A stretch of DNA of 64,000 nt, from NCBI GenBank assembly GCA_024516155.1, contig JAJJXM010000024.1:372001-436000 (forward strand), written 5' to 3'. The notes under the pieces are model-generated. The model was not told where the DNA came from, made no database searches, and saw only the letters and a list, made by a program, of their open reading frames with translations. The position numbers were made by a program, and so were the translations under genes. Positions 38,930-50,039 of this stretch are shown here, one piece after another. Numbering within the stretch: position 1 is the stretch's first letter; the number at the start of each line of letters is the position of its first letter. Origin of the DNA: Pyronema omphalodes. Its lineage: Eukaryota; Ascomycota; Pezizomycetes; Pezizales; Pyronemataceae.

Positions 38930-41532
38930 ATCCTTTTTATTTTTACCATCTTCCCTTCATCATATTTTTCTTTTTTATTTCTCTCTCAAATACCAGATTC
39001 ATACAATAATCGGCGGCGTGCAGCGTGCAGCGTGTGTGGGAGACTGGGAGAACAGGCCGGGGATCGGGCGCGGGACGAAGAAGTGAATTTGGCGGCCAGA
39101 CGTTGCCAGTTTCGCAGTTTTGCAGTTTCGCAGTTTCGGCAACACCGCAGCGCTGGTACATATGACCAGGGTCGGAATACAGACCAGGATAATCCTTGCA
39201 GTCCACGTGGCAATCGATAGCGACTTATTAGCGATGCTGCAACGGGGATCTTGGCGACAAACCCTACAGACTTGGCATTTTGCCAGGATATCGGGGACAG
39301 CAATGACATGAAGAACATCGGTGTCTCGGCAAGTTTATTACTGCGCACGACTTTTGTCATCTTATATGTACGACTGGAAATGACAGAATAACTGATTTTT
39401 ATGATGTATCAAAGATGTTTTGGTTATTGTAACTAAAAATGGCTATCGCACTGGTTCTTGGGAAAACTCCCTGTTGCTGTGCATGGCACCTACGAATTAT
39501 ATGGGCCCGTATTCTTATGCAAACCTCGAACGCTACATATACGGCCAACAGCATATGTAGAAAAGATATAGCGGAATGTGCAGTACATCCTTATCACGAG
39601 AAAAACCAGACCTGATCTATGTACACACGGCATTTCTATTAAGATTATCATGTACATATCGAGTATCGGAAGCATGCACGATACACGCATATCATTTTGT
39701 TTCCAAGACTAGGTTACATATATGTACCGGCATTGAACCGAGAAATGGTTTTACTCATCGACTGACAAATGGACCACTTCTTTTTGTGCGAAATTTAATG
39801 GTTTAGTATTATGGCTGTCTATTGCGCAAAGCGAAGAGCCTCCGGATAAATAGGCGATGCGAAATACATACTTGAAACTTGAAAATATTTACAGCTCTAC
39901 TCACGGCCTAAAAAAATATCAACTTCTTGCACAGGACAACAGATACATCTTTGACACCGTTGATGCGTCAGATATTTCACGACATATTGAAGGCTAGGGA
40001 TAAATAAGACATACGCCTAATAACTGAAACATAGGGTGCTTTATGCCCATGGAAAGCATAAGATGCATTGGCGGCATTAATCCTGATATTATTGTCTTTT
40101 CCAAAAAATACTATACCTGTATGACCACAGTTCTTATATACACCAATTTATGCAACCTAAAGCATTTAACACTTTCTTCCGCATACTGTTACAAAACCTT
40201 AACATGAAACTCTGCACACATGTGCCTTACAAACACCCATCAACCTTCGTCGTACAAACATTCTTCCCATAATATATATTTTGGCCAGTCGAGTATATTA
40301 GGACAGGAATGAACAACATTTTATTTCAGTGTAACGAATCATCATATATTATGGTATCACTGGCACAAGAATTCGTCACATCACAGATTTCCTTTTTATT
40401 GTTTTCTGTATTATTATGTATCATAACATCCATCCATTAATACCATTTTATTTCATACCAGATCTTCCACCGGTGATTGGAAATTCCAAGTCTGAAAACA
40501 CCCTTCACTAAATTTTCATAAGCCTGAGAAACTTGAAGGTGATATCGCTATCAGCTTATATATCGAAGAAAGGTCACCGATATCTTGGGATTGTAATTCA
40601 TAACTGTTATTGAGGGAAGTAAGTTATAAATTCTAATCAACTGGAAATTTCAGATAAGTTGCATTTCTACCCCGCTTCGTTCTATTGGCTTTCCTTTCTT
40701 TCTTGATTGGTAATGGTATAAATTATAAAATTCAAGGAGAATGCATTATGCGTCCCTAATAACCACAATCATGCCATGTATATCCCCGATATTTCAATAC
40801 CGCATCTCCGCTCGGACTCTCTTCGATATATCTACCCAATCTGCAGGAACAGACATAAGCATCAATTCTGTAACTGCATATTATTATTATTGTTATGATA
40901 TGATATTAACAGCTGACATGACATCATCGTGTTATACATAAGCTTATTATATAACATGCGGAATGTTCTCTTTAAGTGCAGTTTAACATTGCCCAACATT
41001 CCTCAGCAACTCTCCATCCCCTAGCTGCTTGGAGTCGCTACATGCATATGCATCACAACGCTGTATTACCAGAAGATAAGGGTATAGTTATTGCTATGGT
41101 TACTTCTATATCGTGATATCGTTATAATATTATATCGGTAAAGGTGCATCGTTACAGCTGTTAAATCGTTACACCTTTCTGCAAAGTTCCGCATTTCAAC
41201 CGGACCACAAACCACAAAGTAAGAAACCTAGAAACAAAGTGAAAAAGCACTAACCACAAAAACATACATCGCCAAAGCACATACCCCCCGTGCAAAAACC
41301 CCGGTATGTTCTATAAAAACGCTACCATCCTCCGCTCTACACCCCTCCTCTTCTCATAAAACCCACTCCCAAAACCATCATAAAACAAACTAAATAAGAG
41401 AGAAAAGAGATAAAAGGAAAACATCAAAACGGGTTCCGTTTCTTGTAACGTCTTCTAAGGCATCAACAAAAAACAATCACCACAAAAACCCAGCAGCAAG
41501 GACAACAACAGCAACAAAAGAAAATAGCAAAG
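38930..41532. other. AT-rich gene desert of 2.6 kb
   Basis: No frame with coding character, no similarity to other parts of the window, and many ATATA and TTATTA tracts. Confidence 0.5.
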
Positions 41533-42224
41533 ATGCAAACTCCTCTCGTCATTCTATTCCTAGCTATCACTAGTATATCCTCTGCGGCATCTACAACCTC
41601 ACCAGAATCCGACGTTTATGAACCTAGAATTAATAATGTCAATAATATTCGTAAGTCCCCCATCTCATATCCCCCATATCCCCCATATCCCCCATATCCC
41701 CCATATCCCCCATATCCCCCATATCCCCCATATCCCCCATATCCCCCATATCCCCCATATCCCCCATATCCCCCATATCCCCCATATCCCCCATATCCCC
41801 CATATCCCCCATATCCCCCATATCCCCCATATCCCCCATATCCCCCATATCCCCCATATCCCCCATATCCCCCATATCCCCCATATCCCCCATATCCCCC
41901 ATATCCCCCATATCCCCCATATCCCCCATATCCACTATATCCACTATATCCTCCTCCTATACCTCCCCAATCATTCCCCTCATCCTTCCACCATTTTCCA
42001 TCCTTCTTAACCAAATCAACGTACTAAACACAAAAAAAAAAACACCACGACTAACACACCCCTTAGAACCACCAAAACCAAGATGTTTCTGGGTTGGCAA
42101 CGCTCCGAACTGCAACCAACAATGTCCACCGGGATATATCGGCAAATCCGGAGGTGCTTGCGGTCCGAAACCCGGGTATTCATGCTGTGAGACAGGGGAG
42201 AAGTTGTTTTGTTGTCCAGTTTAG
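41533..42224 (+). CDS. Small secreted eight-cysteine protein with a giant repeat-filled intron
   Basis: Exons 41533-41650 and 42067-42224. The 416-nt phase-1 intron (donor GTAAGT, branch GACTAAC, acceptor CCTTAG) is far longer than any other here because it contains the 9-bp repeat. The spliced product is 91 aa: signal peptide MQTPLVILFLAITSISSAAS, a short Ser/Asn-rich spacer, then C-x8-C-x3-C-x11-C-x7-CC-x7-CC ending CCPV. The front CFWVGNAPNCNQQCPPGY resembles a C-x-W-x-G-x-AP-x-C motif I have seen in small fungal and nematode secreted proteins, but I cannot name the family. If the intron is kept, the frame continues through about 29 Pro-Pro-Tyr units to a stop at 42025-42027, giving a quite different secreted 164-aa protein. 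Confidence 0.8.
41671..41931. repeat. Minisatellite (CCCCCATAT)x29, perfect
   Basis: Twenty-nine uninterrupted 9-bp units (261 bp), with degenerate TCCACTATA-type units after them. The unit length is a multiple of three and has no stop in several frames on both strands, which explains several long mirror-image open frames here. Perfect arrays of this kind are usually length-variable. Confidence 0.95.
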
Positions 42225-42236
42225 CGGAGTAATGGA
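42223..42236. repeat. 14-bp target duplication, left copy
   Basis: AGCGGAGTAATGGA, starting on the second base of the stop codon TAG; repeated exactly at 42451-42464. Confidence 0.8.
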
Positions 42237-42450
42237 TTTGATTTGATTTAAATTTGATTTTCTTGAACGTTCCCAACCTTAAGGTTATGACGTATGCCAC
42301 AGTCTAATTGCATTTCGAGGCTCCAGCTGTTACCTTGGAGTCTCGCTGGGATCCGCCCCAGAGCGTACTTCAATTTTTGGGCCTGTTGCCACCTCTCTTC
42401 CTCCTGCTGGTTTTCATTCTCGTCGTTACATTTTGGAGCCCCGTTTGCTC
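42237..42450 (-). mobile_element. Retroelement-like dispersed repeat, copy c (214 bp, with 14-bp target duplication)
   Basis: It is flanked by exact 14-bp repeats AGCGGAGTAATGGA. In its sense (minus) it begins GAGCAAACGGGGCTCC, about 140 bases further in than copy d (5' truncation). It carries the frame DENENQQEEERWQQAQKLK, RIPARLQGNSWS and GIRHNLKVGNV, and ends in a simple tail of ATCAAA/AAATTTA units. A 5' truncation, A/T-rich tail and 14-bp duplication together are the marks of target-primed reverse transcription. Confidence 0.78.
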
Positions 42451-42464
42451 AGCGGAGTAATGGA
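42451..42464. repeat. 14-bp target duplication, right copy
   Basis: AGCGGAGTAATGGA, pairs with 42223-42236. Confidence 0.8.
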
Positions 42465-42649
42465 GAAAGGAAAATAATTAAAACTTCATGAAAGTTGATG
42501 ATGCAGTTCAATATCTAAATAATCTATACAATAAAACCCTTCAAAAAGTGATCATTACCCTGATCTAAAACAATACACGAAAAGACTACCATTCTACACA
42601 AAATCATTTCTTCCCCATCCCCAGCCACTACAACACCCCCTCCGATATC

Positions 42650-43135
42650 CTAACCACAAAACACCCCCGCCAACCCCTTCTCCCTTCTCCTCAACCCCTT
42701 CAAAATCCTAAACTTCCCCTCCACAGCATCCAACAACTCCCGCAGTACCCTCATCCCAGTATCCCCATTTCCATCCACCGCCCCCGCACCCCGTAATACC
42801 CCCACCCTACTCCTCACCTCCTCAACCCGTCCCTGTAACCATCCATACCCCGCCTGTATTTCGGTATGATTATTCTGTCGTATATAAGTTTCCAGCAAGA
42901 AGGAAAGATGGGATAGTTTATCGAGGAGAATTATTTGTTCCTGGTCGGGAGAGGGGAGTGGGGGCTGGTTATGATGAGAGCGGGGAGCGGGTGAGGCGGG
43001 TGGCGGGGAGGTGGGTGTTGGAGGGGGGAAATAGGGGGGTTGTGGGAGGGGGTAGGATTGGGGGAATACTGGGAGCGGGGAATGTGGTTGTGTTGAGGGT
43101 GATGCGGTGGTTGGGGAGATGTGGTATTCTGCCAT
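42650..43135 (-). CDS. Hypothetical protein, proline-rich front and helical back
   Basis: A single exon of 161 aa from the ATG at 43135. Residues 1-65 are Pro/Ser-rich and disordered (a PPPTPTSPPPASPAPR-type stretch). Residues 68-155 form long charged helices (QEQIILLDKLSHLSFLLETY, EVRSRVGVLRG, VLRELLDAVEGKFRILKGL). There is no signal peptide or membrane span. Strong strand asymmetry, with purine-rich coding-sense DNA in the second half, and a smooth codon pattern favour a real gene. I cannot name it. Confidence 0.55.
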   Translation of the reverse strand: MAEYHISPTTASPSTQPHSPLPVFPQSYPLPQPPYFPPPTPTSPPPASPAPRSHHNQPPLPSPDQEQIILLDKLSHLSFLLETYIRQNNHTEIQAGYGWLQGRVEEVRSRVGVLRGAGAVDGNGDTGMRVLRELLDAVEGKFRILKGLRRREKGLAGVFCG

Positions 43136-45585
43136 GGTTGCGGATAGTAAAATATGTGCTATTAAGTCGAAATTGGATTTTGCTTGTGGAAGTGGATGGG
43201 ATTTTGGTGATAAGGGATGAGGACTTAGTATAGGATCTTGGACGGTTGGTTAAATTTGCTGGGTTTTAATATGCTGATGGAATGGAAACAAGTTGGGATG
43301 AGGGATTCAATTTGATGCATGGTCCATGGGTGGATTGAGATATTGGGCGTGTGCATCATGAGCTATTGACAACATCTTTTCAGAAATATGAAGTATAGAG
43401 TGGGTTGGAAACTACGAGTTGAGGTGGATAGTGGCATCGAGCATGGACCGTGGTTGTAAGTTTTGCACATTTTCTGTGTAGAGGATTTTCACTCCAGTAT
43501 GATAACTGAGAGAGAGGAACGTGGCAGTTGGGGTTGTATTCAACACGACCGGAATATCGCATCTTTGGGACTTTGGAAATGTGATATTGGCTCGCTGGGG
43601 TTAGTACCGCGTGTTCACTGAATTACGATGGTTGGAAAGTAACTTATATTGAACGTAAGATGTTGAATAGGTTTCTTGCGATGATGAGCAGTAATGAATG
43701 ATGGGAGGCTGATGAATCTACCCAATGCAGCAGGTGTATGAGGAAGCTACATCTGCGGTTAATTGTCGATGACACAGGACGAGGTTCGGCACTTTCGATT
43801 ATATACACGTGTACCAGCCGCCACTTCATCGCGACATCTGGCGCTGAGGAGGTTTCCGATAATTATCAACCACACTGCCCCTACGGTACATTTTTTTGCT
43901 GTGTGTAGTGTGTGTGCCGCGAGAACGTAGTGTACATTGGAGGACATAGTGACCTCCCCACCATAGCGTTGCATCATGGTTTGCTCGCCACGACGACGTG
44001 GGATTCAATCAACAGACCAGCGGCATCGTGGGAATCATGCTTTGGAAAGATGATACGCATATCTGCGGTCTCGCTAATATTTGGACACCTCAAAGACATG
44101 AACTGATGGGCAAGCAATGTTCAACACACCTCAACACCATGAAAATCTATATCACGAAGTTTCGTGAACTACAAACAAAAGATCCCGAATACACAAGATT
44201 GTCAAAAATAAAAGATAAAAACTATCTTCTCCGTCTTTTCGTATACCAATAATAGAAATAAAAAGTTTAACCAATTGACAAAATTAATTAAATCAATAAA
44301 TCATGGAAGAAATAAGATGCATAAAGGAAAAGAATTCATGCTGTCAATAAAAATCTGGCAGAAATAGCACTGTCAAGGCTGTAAAAATTCCACATCCAAG
44401 CTAGTATGCCCTAGTGTCTTTCCCGCGCTGTTCCTATGACGTTGAGCTCCTGGCTCAAGCTCCCAACTACTCCCTCAATGCGCTTGCCGAGTTCCTTCCC
44501 TGCGCCCTCCCACCCACATAAAATCAGCTCTGCGGGCAAACCTCCAGTTCTCCCACTTTGCACATCTATGAGACAGCGTTCTTTCTGGTTTGACCTCTGA
44601 CCCACCATCTACAGCATTCCATTTTCACATCTCCTGACAGCGAACCAGCGTCTCCCTGCTCTATTGCTGCCAGGCAGCTGTGTCCCTGCACTGATCCTCG
44701 ATGCAGCATTAGCAGCTCGCCATTCGCGAATCCCATGCTTCCCCGTTGCGATCCCACAATTTTTGTAAGTATCTATTTCCCCGTAGTGTGATTGTAAGAA
44801 GATAACTCTGCTACAGGAAGGGATGAATGTTGATGATGATGCAATCCATTCACTGTTCAGGAATAAGGTATCGTACATATGAATGTAACTATTTCACATA
44901 AATAATTGACACTCACAAGAAGCCTCAACAGAGGTTGTTTTCTTACATTGGCTTGTTTTCAGCGGAGGTTCGCTAGTGGGTTGCAGAATCGGGTGTGGGC
45001 TAATTAGTGGGAGTCCATCATATTGGTGTAAACAATAGAATTCACAAATTTTGAACTATTTTGAAAGTATAATATCTTGGCATATGTGATTCAACCTGTG
45101 AATACCACTAGCTTCATTGCAATTAAGCGCATAATTGCGTATCATCACATTGAGATAATCTCTGTTGTTTGAAGCCCACATCGTCGCACGACAGCGTTGT
45201 GGGACATGAAAGCCTATATCATCACATCCGCATTCCCAGTTTATCACATCGCTGCTGCGAAATCGTGGGTGACATCCATCGTGTGATTGTGATCACGAAA
45301 AAATGAACCGTAGTGTGCGCTGAGGGTCATCTTCGATGATCTTTATGCGCTTGAGTAATAATTTCTGTCGGCTTCCTTACGAAAATCAAACGTGTCGTCC
45401 ATTGAGCAAAGATCTGACGCCAACCAGCACAACCTCAACACTGTAAGAAATAAAATCTCAATTCTGAGTGGCATTATCATTAATTAATCCGCTAAACTAC
45501 AAATCCTTTCGAAATTCAGGATATCCGCCACCATTTTCCGACACCCTTTTCCACTTTTTTTCCTCCTCCAGCTTGCCCGAATCTT
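43136..45585. other. Intergenic DNA of 2.4 kb with no supported gene
   Basis: Frames such as 43998-44252 (plus) and 44411-44878 (minus) start with an internal or weak ATG and show no homologue in the window, no signal peptide and no splice partner. Confidence 0.45.
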
Positions 45586-46472
45586 TTATTTCCCCTTCCC
45601 CTTCCCCGCCGAAACCAGTGCCTTAATACTCAACACGATCACCACAACCAGAAGCGCCACACCAACCCCGACAACCGCAAACATAAGCTTATGATAAGCC
45701 GTAGTCTTCACCAACTTCTCCGTATTCCTTTCCCTTTCCTCCACGACTCTCGCCGGTTGCTTCTCCACGAAACTCCGAATCTGCTTTATCTGATACATTC
45801 TTAACCATTCGTCCATTTCTCGTTCTGACATCCTTGGACGTGCGGTGGAACTTGTTATGTCGGTGTAGTCGGAGTCATCGGATTGGGACCCAAGAGTGCC
45901 AGCACGGCCGTGGAAAACGTTTTGTGCGGCCTGGGAGAGGATGGAATAACGGTTCCGCTCGTGGGCGGCGAAGGATTCGTAACTAGGGATGGGTTAGAGA
46001 CTTGAGGGATTAGAGAGGAGGGGAATTACGCGTTGAATTGACCGGAGGGTCGGTAGGGGACGCTGTAGTTGCTGTTGTAGTCCTTTGAAAAGTGTTAATA
46101 CCATCATACTTTTATATCGTTTCTGGCAATATTCGCTTTTCTTGCTCCAATCACAGCTTGGTAAGATGATTCATAGAATGAATCCTCGATGAATCAACTT
46201 ACATAATAACTCCCCTCCCTTCTCTGTCCCATGAACGTATCAAGATGAACCGACGTAACATTCCTCACCGGGCGACCAGTACCAGAGTCCAGGAAATACG
46301 TATTTTCACCAACCGAAGAAGCACAGGGAGATATAGCGCGATCATCTTCGTAGCCGACACTTGGGTAACGGTTGGTAGTTGGTGTGATGGCTAGATCCAG
46401 GGGAGATGGGGCATTTTGGCGTTGGGTACTGAGGAACCGCTTGTGGTAGTCGCTGGGAGGCATTGATGACAT
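45586..46472 (-). CDS. Three-exon membrane protein with C-terminal anchor
   Basis: Exons in transcript order are 46472-46203, 46082-46030 and 45982-45586; introns are 120 nt (GTAAGT...CAAAG) and 47 nt (GTAATT...CCCTAG). Phases fit exactly to give 239 aa. The N-terminal 150 residues are Ser/Tyr/Arg-rich and disordered. A helical stretch (SEREMDEWLRMYQIKQIRSF, then VVEERERNTEKLV) precedes one strong membrane span at about 207-231 (LMFAVVGVGVALLVVVIVL). The tail is short and Lys/Gly-rich. This is a tail-anchored topology with a cytosolic N-terminus. The family is not recognised; the coiled-coil-then-anchor form is shared with SNAREs, but no SNARE zero-layer pattern is evident. The start chosen is the ATG at 46472 rather than an upstream non-ATG extension. 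Confidence 0.75.
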
Positions 46473-46808
46473 CGTTGTCTCCTGAGTGGTGGGAGGATGG
46501 CGTTGGTGATGGCGTTGAGAGTTGGGGAGGATGAGAGGAAGAATTTTCACGGCTGTTGGAGGGGGTTGATTACATGGTGTTCAACCCGGAGATTGTGGGT
46601 TGCGTACATGATGATGGTGGATTATAGCTTATGGTCACATCTTGGGAAGCGAAATATGTTATATAGGGAACCATCATACGACATCTGTCTCAATCTGAGA
46701 GGCGTGTTTTGTTTTGAGACTTATAATTCATCAAGGCAGAGATATAATAGAAAATAACCAACATTGTATAGTGCCAAACAATTTGATTCCCCAGAACGTT
46801 AATGCTTT

Positions 46809-47276
46809 TCAAGCCTTCTCAGCATTCCCCTCCTCAGCATCCGCCTCCTCAGATGCCTCGTTCTTCCCTAATTTCTCATTCAATCTCTGTAACCTAAGCC
46901 CCAGTTGCACAACCTTTGATTCCAAATCAATCTCCTTTGTATTCTTGACACTCTTTTCCTCCTCCTTATTCTCCTCCATCTCTAAAATCTGTTTAATCTT
47001 TTCCTTCGCCTTCAGTTTAATCTCTTGAGCATCTCTTCTAGCTGCTGACATCATCGCTTCTAAATCAGCGGTATTGGGCGTTGTGATCTCGATTGTTGGA
47101 ATGCGGTATTTGGTAGGTGTTGACTCGGTGGCATTGGAGAGGTTAGGTAATGGGAGCGGTTGATTGATTATAGGAGTTGAAGGCTCGTTGGACATGTTAG
47201 TTGCGGTGACGCTGGACGAATTGGGGGAGTCGGGGGAAGTGGTGACTGTGTCTGAGTCGGGGGACACGAGATTCAT
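46809..47276 (-). CDS. Hypothetical acidic coiled-coil protein
   Basis: A single exon of 155 aa from the ATG at 47276. Residues 1-60 are Ser/Thr/Pro-rich and disordered. Residues 70-150 are a continuous charged helix (DLEAMMSAARRDAQEIKLKA, KEKIKQILEMEENKEEEK, LESKVVQLGLRLQRLNEKLG) ending in an acidic tail. It has heptad spacing of leucines and isoleucines and no signal peptide. Likely soluble and oligomeric; the partner is unknown. Confidence 0.62.
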   Translation of the reverse strand: MNLVSPDSDTVTTSPDSPNSSSVTATNMSNEPSTPIINQPLPLPNLSNATESTPTKYRIPTIEITTPNTADLEAMMSAARRDAQEIKLKAKEKIKQILEMEENKEEEKSVKNTKEIDLESKVVQLGLRLQRLNEKLGKNEASEEADAEEGNAEKA

Positions 47277-47671
47277 AACGGATGAATTGTGAGATATTGT
47301 AGAGGGATAGTGATGGTGACGGGAGGAAGGATAAAACTTAGGTGTTGGAAGAGATTATTTGAAATGCAGACCCGGGAGAGGCATCGAGTGATATGTATGA
47401 CTGAGGTGTCGAAATGAACTAATCGAAGGCTCAACACAACACAAGTGGACGAAATGGAATATGACATTGCCAAATGAAACACTACTAAGATTCGACGAGG
47501 AATGGATTGTCTACACTATCAAAAAATCAACCTTACAAGATACCCGGTAATTCCAAAAACTCAGAAAATCAAACTGACGAAATACACAGCATCCCCAATA
47601 CCCTCAGAATTCCGACCGCTTTGTCCTGTAGGTTTCCAATCCTTCCTCCTCCGTAATTCTGAACGCCATCT

Positions 47672-48001
47672 TCAACGCGATCGAATATTATCCATCCTCT
47701 TCTGGTAATCGATGTCTTTCTCAACCCATACAAGTCTATATCTGTGATCCTGCCACGGTAGTTTTGATTCAAGATGCACTAAACCATCTTTGTCAAACCA
47801 TTTTTTGAACCTGAAGTCAAGCGCCTTATCGTCTTCACCGGTACGAGTTTTAGAATCGGCTCGAAGGTTAACGACGAGGTCGGCCGCGGAACCCTGCGCC
47901 ACGTGGTTGGCAGTGGCTATGTCCGGGTAGTTTCCGAGTTCCTGGGAAATTTTGTTGATGTTGGGTGGGGCGGAACAGAGGACGTAGTAACGGGTGGGCA
48001 T
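47672..48001 (-). CDS. Hypothetical protein, member 1 of a tandem pair (shortened)
   Basis: A frame of 109 aa from the ATG at 48001 (MPTRYYVLCSAPPNINKISQ). It is a clear paralogue of the gene at 49345: shared features are PPNIN, the TAN--A motif, FDKDGLVHLESKLP against YDKGGMVHLESTLP, DHRYRLVWVEKD-D-QKRM. After its stop, a short homologous C-terminal stretch (ITEEEGLETYR-like) is still visible in another frame. This copy therefore lost its last 40-50 residues through deletion and frame change. Compact and soluble, of unknown function. Confidence 0.6.
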   Translation of the reverse strand: MPTRYYVLCSAPPNINKISQELGNYPDIATANHVAQGSAADLVVNLRADSKTRTGEDDKALDFRFKKWFDKDGLVHLESKLPWQDHRYRLVWVEKDIDYQKRMDNIRSR

Positions 48002-48289
48002 GGTTGCTTATTTGCTTGTTTGGTTGATTGGTCAGATGAATGTGGTATGAGTTTGAGGGGAGTTGTAGATGATGATGGTGGTTATGGGTGTTGACAGGCG
48101 AAGCGTGGTAATTTATAAGACCGTGAAAATCGTGGGGATGCATGCAGTGTTTATTTAATTTGATTTGAATTTCTTGAACCCGCAGGAGGTGCGGTGTAAT
48201 AGAAGAGGGGGATCATTAAATTTTTATGGTGTCGACATGATGAAGAAAAAATTGAAGAACTGGATTCTAGAAAAATTGTAGAAGTATCA

Positions 48290-48435
48290 AAATGGCGAGG
48301 TGATACATAATATGCCAGACTGTTTTGGCCTAACACTTCGACTGTGTAATGGACACCCATGTCATAAAGTCTCACTCATGCACTCGCTCATCGTATAAAT
48401 CCTGATTTCGCCCCATCATCGGATATGATTGAATG
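48290..48435. repeat. TTTTGGCCTGACACTTCG repeat, copy 1
   Basis: It shares TATGCCAGA, GTTTTGGCCTAACACTTCGACTGTG, TCACTCATG and CCCCATCATCGGATATGATTGAATGAG with the three copies at 50.05-50.63 kb. Confidence 0.75.
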
Positions 48436-49344
48436 AGAATAATAATAATGATAATCTTTGCTTCATGTACCCAAAATTAAAGTTCTGGCAATCGTAACAT
48501 TCACCGTCAAAGTCTTTTCTCACAAATATTTCCTTTGCTTCTTGTCTATATCTATATCTCAGGAGGTATAGATGAGGGTAAGCGGGACTACTCTTGACAG
48601 ATGTCAAGTGCCCTTTCACTATACAGAGTGACTACTTAAACTGAGTCTCCGGCTAAACCTCCCTTGAGGGCAACCCCCGTTTACCAAAATAAACCAGTGG
48701 TAGCGACACAGCATTCAAACGTGTTGCCTTTTGCGTAGATGCAGGGAATTAAACAGCTACACTAGCCTCCCCCATATTATTGAATGGTTTTTCGTAATCC
48801 TGTCATCAATTATCTTTTCTAGGTATACATTTTGATTCATCTACTGGAAACAAAAATATGATGCCTCTATCCCCGAATATCTACGTTATCATCAGGAAAA
48901 CATTCGCGGCGGGTAATGCTGAGGGAATCGGGTGATTCCGGTGTACTGACGCCCAGGCCTGGGTCAGTGGATTCAAAATTCATAAATGGTAAGGAGAGGC
49001 TGTTGATAGTAGAAGGAATCTTGGTGCTGTGGTGTTGGAAGAAAGTCTTTGGAATCCAGACCCGGGAGAGGCATCGAGTGATATTCATGATTAAAGTATG
49101 GAAATGAGCTATTCGTAGATACGAAAAGACATGAGGGGACTAAATGGTAGATTTTACTTCTCAATAACACACTGCTGACATTTGATAAGAAATAGTTTCT
49201 CCCCGGTAGTTGCAGTAATCAACCTTACGATATAGTAATTCCAAAAACACAAAAATGCAAAACGAGTAAACACACATCCCCGAACCCCGACATTACGTCA
49301 CCCTTTCACAAGCCGTAATCTCCTCCCCTCGATCAACGTCCGGA

Positions 49345-49812
49345 CTATCTCTTTCTCCAAGTCTTCATCGCGTCCTCCTCCGTAATTCTCGTCGCAATCC
49401 TCGCCTCCGTCCACCTAAGCCCACTCTTATCCAACGGATCAACCGAATCCTGCAGATATCTACACGGTTTACCCCCATTTAACTGCCCACCATATTTCGT
49501 AACGCGTTCCATTCTCTTCTGAAAATCGTCATCCCTCTCAACCCATGTCATTCTATATCTATGATCCGAACATGGTAGAGTAGATTCAAGATGAACCATA
49601 CCACCTTTATCATACCAGTATTTGTGGGTGATATCTTCTGCATTCTTGTCGCCTTTGAGGTGAGCTTCGGTTCGTAGACGATAGGCGCATCTTGTTGCGG
49701 CGCAGTGCGCTGCGGTGTTGGCGGCGTCTATGGTTGGGAAGTGCCCTAGGTTCCCGTAAACTACGTTGATGTTGGGTGGGCAGGAATAGAGGACGAAGTA
49801 CAATGTAGTCAT
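49345..49812 (-). CDS. Hypothetical protein, member 2 of a tandem pair (full length)
   Basis: A single exon of 155 aa from the ATG at 49812 (MTTLYFVLYSCPPNINVVYG). Conserved blocks with the partner at 47672 are listed there. The extra C-terminus (RWTEARIATRITEEDAMKTW) is present only here. Flanking DNA is shared as well: CAGACCCGGGAGAGGCATCGAGTGATAT occurs downstream of both genes at 47368 and 49058. The duplication unit is about 1.7 kb and includes upstream sequence. It has neither signal peptide nor membrane span. Function unknown. Confidence 0.68.
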   Translation of the reverse strand: MTTLYFVLYSCPPNINVVYGNLGHFPTIDAANTAAHCAATRCAYRLRTEAHLKGDKNAEDITHKYWYDKGGMVHLESTLPCSDHRYRMTWVERDDDFQKRMERVTKYGGQLNGGKPCRYLQDSVDPLDKSGLRWTEARIATRITEEDAMKTWRKR

Positions 49813-50039
49813 GGTTGCTTGGTTAGTTAGTTGCTTGGAAGGATGAGTTAGAGGGAAGTTGTAGATGGTGATGGTGATGGTGATACTGATGAAGAGGACA
49901 AAAGTGGCAGAATTTATACGGTTGTTAAAATTGAGAATGTCCCGTGGAATGCAAGATGGGTTTCATTGTATTTTTATGATGTCCATAGAGTGATGAGAGA
50001 ATTGAAAATAGGAGTTATGGTAGCTTTTTGGGCATTTGA

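Noticed and set aside
41616..42014. Minus-strand GGYGGYGGY and GDMGDMGDM proteins, plus-strand HIPHIP protein
   Set aside because: They are mirror readings of the 9-bp minisatellite, whose length is a multiple of three and which has no stop in several frames.
43998..44252. 84-aa plus-strand frame
   Set aside because: It has no supporting motif or homologue, and AT-rich composition in the second half is unlike coding DNA.
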